Shown piece by piece: positions 1-5,305 of a stretch of 5,305 nucleotides of DNA (position 1 is the first letter of the stretch; each line of letters begins with the position of its first letter). The position numbers and the translations under genes were made by a program. Below the pieces are notes generated by a model. It saw only the letters and a list, made by a program, of their open reading frames with translations, was not told the DNA's origin and made no database searches. Source of the stretch: Elusimicrobiota bacterium (lineage in GTDB: Bacteria > Elusimicrobiota > Elusimicrobia > UBA1565 > UBA9628); NCBI GenBank assembly GCA_028869495.1, contig JAGWRY010000458.1:1-5305 (forward strand), read 5' to 3'.

Positions 1-732
1 CGGCGCGTGCGCGACGCGGCGCGTCAGCGCGGCGTCGGCGCCGCGCTCGAAGGCGGCGACCGCGGGCGCTCCCGCCGGGGCGTCCTTCATCAGCTGGAGG
101 GCCTGCAGCAGGCCCCAGCCCAGACCGTCGTAGCGCTCGGAGGGGTTCGTCCCCTCGCCCTTGAAGTTCACGTAGTCGACGAGGGCGTAGACGCCGTTGG
201 GCGCGGCCGCGACGGCGAAGAAGCGCCGGCGCAGGGTCGCGCGCTCGGCCGGCGGCGCGGCGGCGAGCACCCGCGGCAGGGCGTCCTCGAGGCGGCGCGC
301 GCAGAAGCGCGCCTGCGCGTCGAAGGTCCGCGCGAGGAGCGCGCGCAGGCCCTTGAGCCGCGGCCCGTCGAAGTCGCGGTAGAACGACGCGCGGTCCGGC
401 CACGGGCAGGCGCGCGCGGCCTTCAGCCAGGCCGGCAGGGAAACCCCGTCGGCGGCCAGGGCCTTCAGCAGGGGCGGGAAGCTCTCGGTGAACGGGCCCT
501 TCTCGCCGGCCGGGTACCAGATGAAGTGGCCGATGCCGAGCGACGGAAAGTCCTCGTTCTTGTCCCAGTAGGTCAGGAACTCGACCTTGCCGCCGGCCTC
601 GTTTTGGAAGATCCTGCGCCCGATCGCGTCCGCCTGCGCGGGCGTCAGCGAGATCGAGTCGGCGGGCGTCGCCGACGACGGGGGCGGCGCGGCGCAGGCG
701 AGCGCGGCGGCGAGCAGGAGGAAGGGGCTCAT
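1..732 (-). CDS. Exported lysozyme-like (GH24-like) protein, C-terminus cut off by window start
   Basis: The frame is open from the ATG at 732 to the window edge, giving 244 codons and no stop. Residues 1-21 are a hydrophobic, Ala-rich leader with Cys at 13 (ALAC, a weak lipobox). It lacks the usual early Lys/Arg, so whether it is a lipoprotein or a cleaved secreted protein is open. The mature part carries two blocks that resemble phage-type muramidases. Residues 45-69 have Glu45, then Asp57, then SLGIGH (64-69), the same order as the Glu-Asp-Thr-IGIGH of T4 lysozyme. Residues 183-194 (ALVDYVNFKGEG) resemble the second GH24 signature ALVSFAFNVGAG. CPWP at 109-112 and GLGWGLLQAL at 203-212 look like family-specific conserved stretches. 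From memory, close relatives are annotated as hypothetical proteins. I infer a cell-wall glycan-cleaving or glycan-binding role outside the inner membrane; activity is not shown. It lies 19 bp after the oxidase partner gene on the same strand but may have its own promoter. Confidence 0.8.
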   Translation of the reverse strand, partial: MSPFLLLAAALACAAPPPSSATPADSISLTPAQADAIGRRIFQNEAGGKVEFLTYWDKNEDFPSLGIGHFIWYPAGEKGPFTESFPPLLKALAADGVSLPAWLKAARACPWPDRASFYRDFDGPRLKGLRALLARTFDAQARFCARRLEDALPRVLAAAPPAERATLRRRFFAVAAAPNGVYALVDYVNFKGEGTNPSERYDGLGWGLLQALQLMKDAPAGAPAVAAFERGADAALTRRVAHAP

Positions 733-748
733 GCCCCCGATTCTAGCA
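733..748 (-). promoter_or_regulatory. Candidate extended -10 promoter for a leaderless lysozyme-like mRNA
   Basis: Read on the minus strand, TGCTAGAAT lies at 748-740. This is an extended -10 (TGn) plus TAGAAT, one mismatch from TATAAT. It is followed by CGGGGGC and then the ATG at 732. A start point about 7 nt after the hexamer would fall at the ATG, so the message would have no leader. The only good Shine-Dalgarno core nearby (AGGAG, 753-749) lies 16 nt from the ATG, too far to serve it, and overlaps the stop codon of the upstream gene. The G5 run just before the ATG is too close for normal SD use. No -35 is recognisable, which an extended -10 can tolerate. The gene may still also be read through from the oxidase genes. 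Confidence 0.45.
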
Positions 749-751
749 CTC

Positions 752-1963
752 CTAGAAACCGCCGTTGCGGAGCGTCACGAAGACGCCGAAGCCGGCGACG
801 AGGACGATCCAGGCGGCGAGCAGGCCGAGGCTGAGCTTCCCCCAGGCGCGCATCCGCGGCCCCGCCTCCCAGGCCCCGGCGACGCGGCCGGACTGGAAGG
901 CGACGGCCAAGAGCCAGGAGAGCACCGAGACGCCGAGGACGAACGTGCCCAGGAACAGCGCGGTGCTGCCCAGGTCCAGATGGACGGGGTGCTCGCGGAC
1001 CGTGTAGCCGAAGCGGCCGACGTAGAGCCGCCGCAGGACCTCGCGCGCCGCCGCCATCGCCAGGACGACCGCGAAGACCCCGCCCGCGGCGTGGAGGGCC
1101 AGGCGCTGGGGGCGCGGGTCGCGCGACAGGCGCCAGAGGAGGGCCAGCAGGACGACGCCGAGCGCGGCCGCGAGCAGGAAGACGGGGTCGGACGTGAAAT
1201 GCAGGTCCTTCGGGATAGCGACCAGCCACCAGACGCCGACGAGCGCCTCGGCCGCGGTCGCCCAGAAGGCCAGGCGGGCGCCCAGGCGCGCCGTCCAGCC
1301 GAGGTAGTCCGCGTCGAAGTCGGGTCGCGCCGCGAAGTACCAGGAGTACAGGAGCAGGAAGACCCCGCCGACGGCGAAGGACGGGACGATGAAGTGCAGG
1401 AAGCGCGGCAGGGAGAAGGCGTGCAGGGTCGTCCCGGAGACGACGGCCCCGCCGAGCTTCTCGTACCAGCCCGCCCAGCGCTCGGGCAGGAGCATCTGGT
1501 AGTTGAGGACGTGCATGATCGCGCCGGCCAGCAGGAAGCAGGAGAACGACAGGACGCCCCAGGCCGACGAGGACTTCGTCTTCCCGAAGTAGAAGACGTA
1601 GAGCGAGCCGTAGCCGAGCATCATGACGAACACGAAGCCGATCACCCAGGCCGCCGACAGGACGTTCGACGCGTACCAGAACGGGTCGTAGAGGACCTGG
1701 ACGAAGAGGAGCGGCGCGACGCCGACGACGATCGCGCCGGAGACGGCCGCGGTCCCCGCCTTGGCCATCGCGCCCGACAGGCGCTCCCAGCGCGCGCCGC
1801 CCTTCAGGCGCCCGTAGACGGCCAGCGCGACCGCGCCCAGCGAGACGTTGACGAGCAGGATGTGCAGGGCGAAGGTCAGCACTCCCAGGACTTCGAACGC
1901 GATCGGATAAAACGGAATCCCCATCGGGTCCGTCATGCCCTTCAGCATCGTGACGACGTCCAT
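752..1963 (-). CDS. CydA-superfamily membrane subunit, second paralogue of a bd-like oxidase
   Basis: This 403-aa integral membrane protein has about ten predicted helices (roughly 20-50, 70-91, 100-125, 132-155, 186-208, 228-249, 260-277, 288-306, 330-355, 374-396). The first half can be laid on cytochrome bd subunit I. LTFALHILLVNVSLGA (29-44) matches the first CydA helix and puts His34 at the haem b595 ligand (E. coli His19). PRFLHFIVPSFAVGG (186-200) puts His190 at the haem b558 ligand (E. coli His186). The helix at 100-125 should hold the two active-site glutamates (E. coli Glu99 and Glu107) but has none. There is no CxxCH motif and no long Q-loop. I infer a haem-binding structural or electron-transfer partner of the c-fused protein encoded just upstream, occupying the place of CydB. 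The start at 1963 is set by a strong SD; the gene follows its partner by 19 bp and is surely cotranscribed. The CydA relationship was judged by eye and is weaker than for the partner. Confidence 0.8.
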   Translation of the reverse strand: MDVVTMLKGMTDPMGIPFYPIAFEVLGVLTFALHILLVNVSLGAVALAVYGRLKGGARWERLSGAMAKAGTAAVSGAIVVGVAPLLFVQVLYDPFWYASNVLSAAWVIGFVFVMMLGYGSLYVFYFGKTKSSSAWGVLSFSCFLLAGAIMHVLNYQMLLPERWAGWYEKLGGAVVSGTTLHAFSLPRFLHFIVPSFAVGGVFLLLYSWYFAARPDFDADYLGWTARLGARLAFWATAAEALVGVWWLVAIPKDLHFTSDPVFLLAAALGVVLLALLWRLSRDPRPQRLALHAAGGVFAVVLAMAAAREVLRRLYVGRFGYTVREHPVHLDLGSTALFLGTFVLGVSVLSWLLAVAFQSGRVAGAWEAGPRMRAWGKLSLGLLAAWIVLVAGFGVFVTLRNGGF

Positions 1964-1969
1964 GGCGTT

Positions 1970-1976
1970 CTCCTTT
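1970..1976 (-). promoter_or_regulatory. Ribosome binding site of the 403-aa oxidase subunit
   Basis: On the minus strand AAAGGAG lies six nucleotides before the ATG at 1963, inside the 19-bp gap after the upstream stop codon. It is the strongest SD in the window. It fixes the start codon and supports independent, efficient translation within a shared message. Confidence 0.8.
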
Positions 1977-1982
1977 AGGAAG

Positions 1983-3293
1983 TCACTTCGCGATCGAGGC
2001 CAGATAGGCGGCCAGGGCCTTCTTCTCGGCGTCCGTGCCGGAGAAGCCGGGCATGAAGGGCATCGCGCCCAGGCTGTCGATCACGGTCGACACGTCGTCG
2101 GGCGACGCGGCGCCCAGGCGCTTGATGAAGACTGGCAGGGGGCGGATCCCGCCCGTCTCCAGCGAGTGGCAGGACGAGCACTCGATCAGGGCGATCATGC
2201 GCCCGGCGCGCAGGCGGTTGGCGTCGGTGACCTCGCGCAGTTCCGGGGGCACGAACGGGTCGAACTTCAGGATGCCCTCCGCGTTGATCTTCGGCAGCTC
2301 GGAGGAGATCCCTTTGGCCGGCAGGTCGTTGCCGATGATCTGGTTCGAGAACATATAGCCGGGGATCACGTACGGCTTGCGGATCAGCTCGCGCGTGCGC
2401 TCGAAGGAGAAGATGCCCGCGAAGATCATGACGATCGCGAGCAGGCCGGGCCAGAACGACGCGGCGCGCGGCCGCGCGCCGAGGAAGGCGAAGTACAGCG
2501 CGGTCAGCGCGGGCGGGACGATCAGGCCGGTCTTCAAGCCCGGGCGCAGCAGGGCGGCCAGGTCCGCCTGCGCGGGCGGGGGCAGGACCGCGCGGTACCA
2601 CAGGAGGAAGACGCCGGCCAGCGCCAGACCGCCCAGCCCCCACAGCGAGGCGGTGCGCACGACGGACGCGCGCGCCCGCTCGTCCTTCAGCCGCGAGGCG
2701 ACGAGCACCGCCCAGGCCCCCGCGATCGCGAACATCGCGGAGGTCCGCATCAGCAGCTGCGGCCAGTAGGTCTGGTTGAAGAAGCCGTCGAAGAACTTCC
2801 CGGTCTGCGGCCAGACGCCGGGCGTCAGCATGAAGGTCAGGATGCCGACGATGATGATCATCGTCGTCCACGAGGCGAACGCGAAGACCCAGCCGATGTT
2901 CAGGTGCGTCTTCCGGTCCACCTTGTCGAAGGTGTAGACGTAGACGTAGATGCCGGCGACCTCGATCATGAAGAAGCACCACTCGGCCGCCCAGCCCCAG
3001 ACATAGTTGTGGATGAGCCCCGAGATCGCGCGCGGGGCGGCGACGGTCGTCGCGAACCAGATGCCGACGCCGCTGAGCGAGCCGAACACGTAGGCGAAGA
3101 TCAGCAGGAGCTTCGAGTAGCGCTTGACGAAGTCCAGGAGCTCGGGACGGTTCTCTTGATAGGCTTTGCGCTCGAACCAGACGTTGAGCCACATCGCGCC
3201 GGTGGACAGGTGGGAGGGTAGGATGTGGAACGTCGCGATCAGGCCGATGACCATTCCGGCGGTCAGGTGCGGGACTTCCCAGATCGGATACAT
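1983..3293 (-). CDS. bd-like oxidase subunit I (CydA superfamily) fused to a C-terminal cytochrome c
   Basis: This 436-aa protein has about eight membrane helices (near 11-38, 58-85, 98-121, 130-157, 178-199, 212-233, 253-271, 279-296) and then a soluble tail. The first four align by eye with the CydA core. His23 in TFHILPSHLSTGAMW matches the haem b595 ligand His19 of E. coli. RYSKLLLIFAYVFGSLSG (58-75) fits the second helix. AEWCFFMIEVAG (103-114) supplies Glu104 and Glu111 near the positions of Glu99 and Glu107. The b558 ligand His186 is not kept (Met182/Arg183 region), and no long quinol-binding Q-loop exists between helices 6 and 7. The tail holds one haem c site, CSSCH at 372-376, with Met414 in MPGFSG as the likely axial ligand. 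An even helix number puts the tail on the same, periplasmic side as the N-terminus of CydA. I infer a terminal oxidase fed by periplasmic cytochrome c. This agrees with bd-superfamily families outside the quinol-oxidising one. It is first of the minus-strand cluster, with a strong SD. Confidence 0.88.
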   Translation of the reverse strand: MYPIWEVPHLTAGMVIGLIATFHILPSHLSTGAMWLNVWFERKAYQENRPELLDFVKRYSKLLLIFAYVFGSLSGVGIWFATTVAAPRAISGLIHNYVWGWAAEWCFFMIEVAGIYVYVYTFDKVDRKTHLNIGWVFAFASWTTMIIIVGILTFMLTPGVWPQTGKFFDGFFNQTYWPQLLMRTSAMFAIAGAWAVLVASRLKDERARASVVRTASLWGLGGLALAGVFLLWYRAVLPPPAQADLAALLRPGLKTGLIVPPALTALYFAFLGARPRAASFWPGLLAIVMIFAGIFSFERTRELIRKPYVIPGYMFSNQIIGNDLPAKGISSELPKINAEGILKFDPFVPPELREVTDANRLRAGRMIALIECSSCHSLETGGIRPLPVFIKRLGAASPDDVSTVIDSLGAMPFMPGFSGTDAEKKALAAYLASIAK

Positions 3294-3298
3294 GTCGT

Positions 3299-3304
3299 CT
3301 CCCC
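3299..3304 (-). promoter_or_regulatory. Ribosome binding site of the c-fused oxidase subunit
   Basis: On the minus strand GGGGAG lies five nucleotides before the ATG at 3293, so this gene has a leader and a canonical start. It rules out the longer frame-shifted reading that begins upstream at 3342. No convincing -10/-35 pair was found in the remaining 130 bp upstream, so the operon promoter is not located. Confidence 0.7.
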
Positions 3305-3349
3305 GGCCGGCCGAGGGCGGCGGCCGAACCGCGTGGGAGCAACGAAGAG

Positions 3350-3361
3350 GCCCGCGCGGGC
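3350..3361. repeat. 12-bp perfect palindrome in the divergent intergenic region
   Basis: GCCCGCGCGGGC is its own reverse complement and sits 57 bp upstream of the oxidase gene start and 73 bp upstream of the gene for the 289-aa exported protein. It could be a regulator site serving one or both divergent genes. At this base composition such G/C-only palindromes arise by chance fairly often, so the assignment is weak. The rest of 3294-3434 holds smaller GC-rich inverted repeats (for example GGGC/GCCC at 3387-3399) and no coding signal. Confidence 0.2.
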
Positions 3362-3422
3362 TGGGCCCTTTGCCGGGCGGCGGCTCGGGCTTTCGGCCCA
3401 GGAGCGCCGCGCGGCGGGGGGC

Positions 3423-3428
3423 TACACT
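3423..3428 (+). promoter_or_regulatory. Candidate -10 element for a leaderless 289-aa exported protein mRNA
   Basis: TACACT ends six nucleotides before the ATG at 3435, with GGGGAC between. A start point at the normal distance from a -10 element would coincide with the A of the ATG. The alternative is that GGGGA acts as a weak SD, but at two nucleotides from the ATG it is too close. No -35 can be seen 16-18 bp upstream. The layout closely matches that before the lysozyme-like gene at 732. Confidence 0.4.
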
Positions 3429-3434
3429 GGGGAC

Positions 3435-4304
3435 ATGAACCGGATGCTCGTGCTCGCGGCCCTCCTGGCCTGCGGCCCCGCCTCGGCCGCGGGGCTCGAA
3501 GGCGCCTCGCTCTCCGCCGCGGCCGCCTTCCTCGGCGCGGCGGTCCCGATGCCGTCCGCGGCCCTAAAGAAGGAAGCGGCCCCGCCGCCCGGGGCCTCGT
3601 CGGTGCTCCCGGCCGGCTCGTTGGGCGCTCCGTCCGCGGTCGTTCCCCTGCCGAGCCTCCTCGACAACGTCCGCCGCACGAAGGCCGCCTTCCGCGCGGG
3701 GGGCGCCGTCGTCCACGTCTTCGGCCAGAAGAGCGAGGACCAGGGCGGCTGGTTCCTGGGCTTCGCGGTCGAGGGCGGCGACTGCCGCTTCGAGTGCGGC
3801 CGGAACATGCTGCACTGGATGTTCGTGAACCGCACCGCGCATTTTTCGGCCGGCGGGCGGGGGTACTCGGCCTACGTCGAGGGCAGGGCGCTGAGCCCGC
3901 TCGACAGCCGCGTGGTCGTGCGCGACGACGCGTCCGGCTCTTCGGCGTCCTGGTCTATCCGCGAGCTGGCCGAGGACGTCTACGAGGCCGGCTGGCCGGT
4001 GACGCTCGGCGGCCGCGAGTACCGCCTGATCTACACGCGCGACTTCCGCGAGGACGGCGCGCACGGCTTCGGCGGCTACACGTCCGACCGCTCGATCGTC
4101 CTGCTCTTCCGCAGCGGGACCGGCTTCGCCGGCTACCACTGGTTCGAGCGCGAGATCCCGCGCGGGAGCATCCTGGTCGCGACGCCGCGCGGCGCCGACG
4201 TCGGCGGCGCGGCCGTGTCCGGCGCGCGGCCGATCGGGCTGAGCCTGGCCGCCGACGGCTCGCTCGACCTCTTCGCGGCGCCTCAGGCCGTCGCGGGCCG
4301 CTGA
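3435..4304 (+). CDS. Exported protein of unknown function, 289 aa
   Basis: I do not recognise this family. The N-terminus is a clear export signal: Asn-Arg, a hydrophobic stretch at 4-12, and a likely signal peptidase I site after ASA (16-18). Cys13 in LLAC gives a less likely lipoprotein reading. Residues 23-75 are a low-complexity Ala/Pro/Ser/Gly linker, probably disordered. From about 76 to 250 comes one compact, probably beta-rich domain with many Gly, Tyr, Trp and Phe. It has CRFEC at 117-121 (a possible disulphide or metal pair, the only mature Cys residues), GRGYSAYVEGRAL (141-153) and GFGGYTSDRSIVLLF (211-225). No catalytic signature is evident. The ATG at 3435 is chosen over the longer open frame from 3225 because the signal peptide begins here and the upstream part translates into GC-rich noise antisense to the oxidase gene. 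It is divergent from the oxidase operon and converges on the next gene with a 10-bp gap. Confidence 0.85.
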   Translation: MNRMLVLAALLACGPASAAGLEGASLSAAAAFLGAAVPMPSAALKKEAAPPPGASSVLPAGSLGAPSAVVPLPSLLDNVRRTKAAFRAGGAVVHVFGQKSEDQGGWFLGFAVEGGDCRFECGRNMLHWMFVNRTAHFSAGGRGYSAYVEGRALSPLDSRVVVRDDASGSSASWSIRELAEDVYEAGWPVTLGGREYRLIYTRDFREDGAHGFGGYTSDRSIVLLFRSGTGFAGYHWFEREIPRGSILVATPRGADVGGAAVSGARPIGLSLAADGSLDLFAAPQAVAGR

Positions 4305-4311
4305 GCCCGCG
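4292..4311. terminator. Possible shared hairpin between convergent genes
   Basis: CGCGGGC (4292-4298) and GCCCGCG (4305-4311) form a perfect 7-bp stem around a six-base loop that contains the TGA stop of the plus-strand gene. The hairpin fills the 10-bp gap between the convergent stop codons and could act on both strands. There is no T-run after it on either strand, so it is not a classic intrinsic terminator, and GC-rich stems are common here by chance. Confidence 0.25.
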
Positions 4312-4314
4312 CGG

Positions 4315-5305
4315 CTACTTCGCGGCCGGAACGGGGAACAGCTCGAACGTGAAGTCCAGGCGCGCGATCGGCGGGGCCGCGTCTCCGGGCGCGCCGCCGA
4401 GCGAGACGTCGCGGATCATCAGCTCGCCGGGGCGGGCGCCCGCGGCGAGCCGGTCGAGCTCGGCGCGCGCGGCGGCGAGCTCCGCGGCGGGCACGCCGCG
4501 GCTCCAGAGGGTCTTGTCCAGCGCGGCGGCGGCCGCGTCGTAGTCGCCGGGGGCGAGACAGCGGAAGCGGCGCATCCGGCCGGGCGCGCCCGGGCCGGGC
4601 TTCGCGAAGTCCGAGCCGTGGATCACGAGGGCGTTGGGCCCCCGGTAGGGCGGGGTGATCACGGCGCAGTCGTCGCGGCCGCGCGCGTCCTGGACGGCGA
4701 TCGACCAGCCCTCGGGGAACGGGATCAGGCGGAAGACCTGTCCGCCGCCGATCGGCGCGGCGAAGGCCTTGCCGGCCTCGACCTCGCCCGAGACGCGGAA
4801 GACGGGCGCGGGCTGGGCGCCGACGACGGAGGCTCCGCGGAAGCTCCCGTCCGGGCCGAAGTCGTAGGCGACGAAGGCGGTCGCCAGGTTCGCGCAGGCA
4901 TGGCAGGTCCGCACGGGGAGGGCGAAGACGACGCGCTCGCCGCCGTCGTGCTCCTTGACGCCGGGATTGCCCGGGTCGTCCGCCCAGACCCGCGCGTCGG
5001 GGTCGGCCGCGCGCACCGAGGCCAGCAGGCGGTCGCCGATCAGCGGCGAGACCAAGGACGGCGACGAGACGTCGACGATCGGCGGACGGCCGTTGACGAG
5101 CAGGGCGCCGTCGTTGGCGTTGGCGCGCAGGGGCCAGCGCACGCGCGCGACGTCCACGCGGCCGCGCTCGTCGAAGCGGCGCAGGTAGCCGGCGCCGTCG
5201 AGGAGCGCGGAGAAGTCCAGCGCGGCCGCCGACGCGCCGCCGCGGCGCATCGCGTCCCGCAGGCAGGCGCGGGCGCCGGGGCGGGGCTTCGACGCGCAGG
5301 CGCGC
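4315..5305 (-). CDS. Two-part protein of unknown function, probably exported; N-terminus beyond window
   Basis: The frame ends with TAG at 4317-4315 and stays open to the window edge, giving 329 residues. The first ATG in view (5250) is probably internal: 18 more codons precede it without a stop or SD, and the family-like sequence (including CLRDA just before it) runs straight through. Numbering from that Met, residues 11-60 form a conserved-looking block (LDGAGYLRRF, then FRAN-like LRANANDG and LVNGRPPIVDV). TCHACAN at 115-121 gives a Cys-x-x-Cys pair with a His inside, followed by AFVAYDFGPDGSF. Residues about 163-215 carry GW-I-V (181-186), ITPPYRGPN (198-206) and IHGSDF (210-215), a pattern I recall from uncharacterised bacterial proteins. 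A helical stretch (236-271) and a beta-like tail finish it. The cysteines suggest an extracytoplasmic place, but no signal peptide can be seen. Function is unknown; it converges on the 289-aa gene. Confidence 0.8.
   Translation of the reverse strand, partial: RACASKPRPGARACLRDAMRRGGASAAALDFSALLDGAGYLRRFDERGRVDVARVRWPLRANANDGALLVNGRPPIVDVSSPSLVSPLIGDRLLASVRAADPDARVWADDPGNPGVKEHDGGERVVFALPVRTCHACANLATAFVAYDFGPDGSFRGASVVGAQPAPVFRVSGEVEAGKAFAAPIGGGQVFRLIPFPEGWSIAVQDARGRDDCAVITPPYRGPNALVIHGSDFAKPGPGAPGRMRRFRCLAPGDYDAAAAALDKTLWSRGVPAAELAAARAELDRLAAGARPGELMIRDVSLGGAPGDAAPPIARLDFTFELFPVPAAK

Noticed and set aside
587..1978. Long plus-strand open frame of 463 codons
   Set aside because: Antisense to the 403-aa membrane protein. 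The translation is low-complexity Arg/Glu/Asp/Gly/Gln-rich with no hydrophobic pattern or domain, as expected for the shadow of a high-GC gene.
1935..3221. Long plus-strand open frame of 428 codons
   Set aside because: Antisense to the c-fused CydA-like gene, with charged low-complexity translation and no SD. The opposite strand encodes clear helices and a CxxCH domain.
1975..3342. Minus-strand frame of 455 codons overlapping the oxidase subunit
   Set aside because: Its product is Arg/Pro/Ala-rich and featureless. The overlapping frame from 3293 has the SD, the membrane helices and the haem c site.
3387..3399. GGGC/GCCC stem in the intergenic region as a terminator
   Set aside because: It has only four base pairs, no T-run, and lies upstream of two divergent starts where no transcript would be expected to end.
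3225..3434. N-terminal extension of the 289-aa exported protein
   Set aside because: The added residues run antisense into the oxidase gene, and the signal peptide would be buried internally. The ATG at 3435 gives a proper export signal at the N-terminus.
4894..4905. TCHAC in the last gene as a haem c site
   Set aside because: Haem c attachment needs Cys-x-x-Cys-His. Here the His lies between the cysteines and Ala follows the second Cys.
5248..5250. ATG at 5250 as the true start of the last gene
   Set aside because: The frame continues open to the window edge with sequence of the same character, and there is no SD before this ATG. It is treated as internal to a gene truncated by the window.
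1..5305. Phage, transposon or defence island
   Set aside because: No transposase, integrase, terminal repeats, att-like duplications, CRISPR repeats or nuclease-like genes were seen. The lysozyme-like gene stands alone without phage partners.

Overview
The window is about 70% G+C and densely coded, with five genes and almost no spare DNA. The sequence alone does not fix the organism. The high G+C, the many Ala/Gly/Pro-rich exported proteins and the periplasmic c-type cytochrome point to a Gram-negative-type environmental bacterium. A high-GC uncultured lineage such as Elusimicrobiota is my tentative guess; Myxococcota-like or Acidobacteriota-like groups are possible. No RNA gene, mobile element, CRISPR array or integration site was seen.

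Layout. Positions 1-3293 hold three minus-strand genes in a row, separated by two 19-bp gaps. In transcription order they are: (i) a 436-aa membrane protein of the cytochrome bd subunit I (CydA) superfamily with a c-type cytochrome domain at its C-terminus (1983-3293); (ii) a 403-aa multi-pass membrane protein that looks like a second, diverged CydA paralogue (752-1963); (iii) an exported protein with phage-lysozyme-like (GH24-like) motifs, cut off by the window start (1-732). A 141-bp divergent intergenic region (3294-3434) follows. Next is a plus-strand gene for a 289-aa exported protein of unknown function (3435-4304). A converging minus-strand gene for a two-part protein of unknown function (4315-5305) starts beyond the window.

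How the genes work together. The first two genes very probably form one membrane complex: a bd-like terminal oxidase (or related oxidoreductase) built from two CydA-type subunits with no CydB in sight. It probably takes electrons from periplasmic cytochrome c through the fused haem c rather than from quinol. The active-site glutamates are kept in the c-fused subunit and lost in the partner, while the histidine that in classic CydA ligates haem b558 appears only in the partner. The lysozyme-like gene lies downstream but has what looks like its own promoter.

Two exported-protein genes (lysozyme-like and the 289-aa protein) share a start layout: a -10-like hexamer ends 6-7 nt before the ATG, with a G-rich spacer. 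This suggests leaderless or near-leaderless transcripts. The two oxidase genes instead carry good Shine-Dalgarno sequences.
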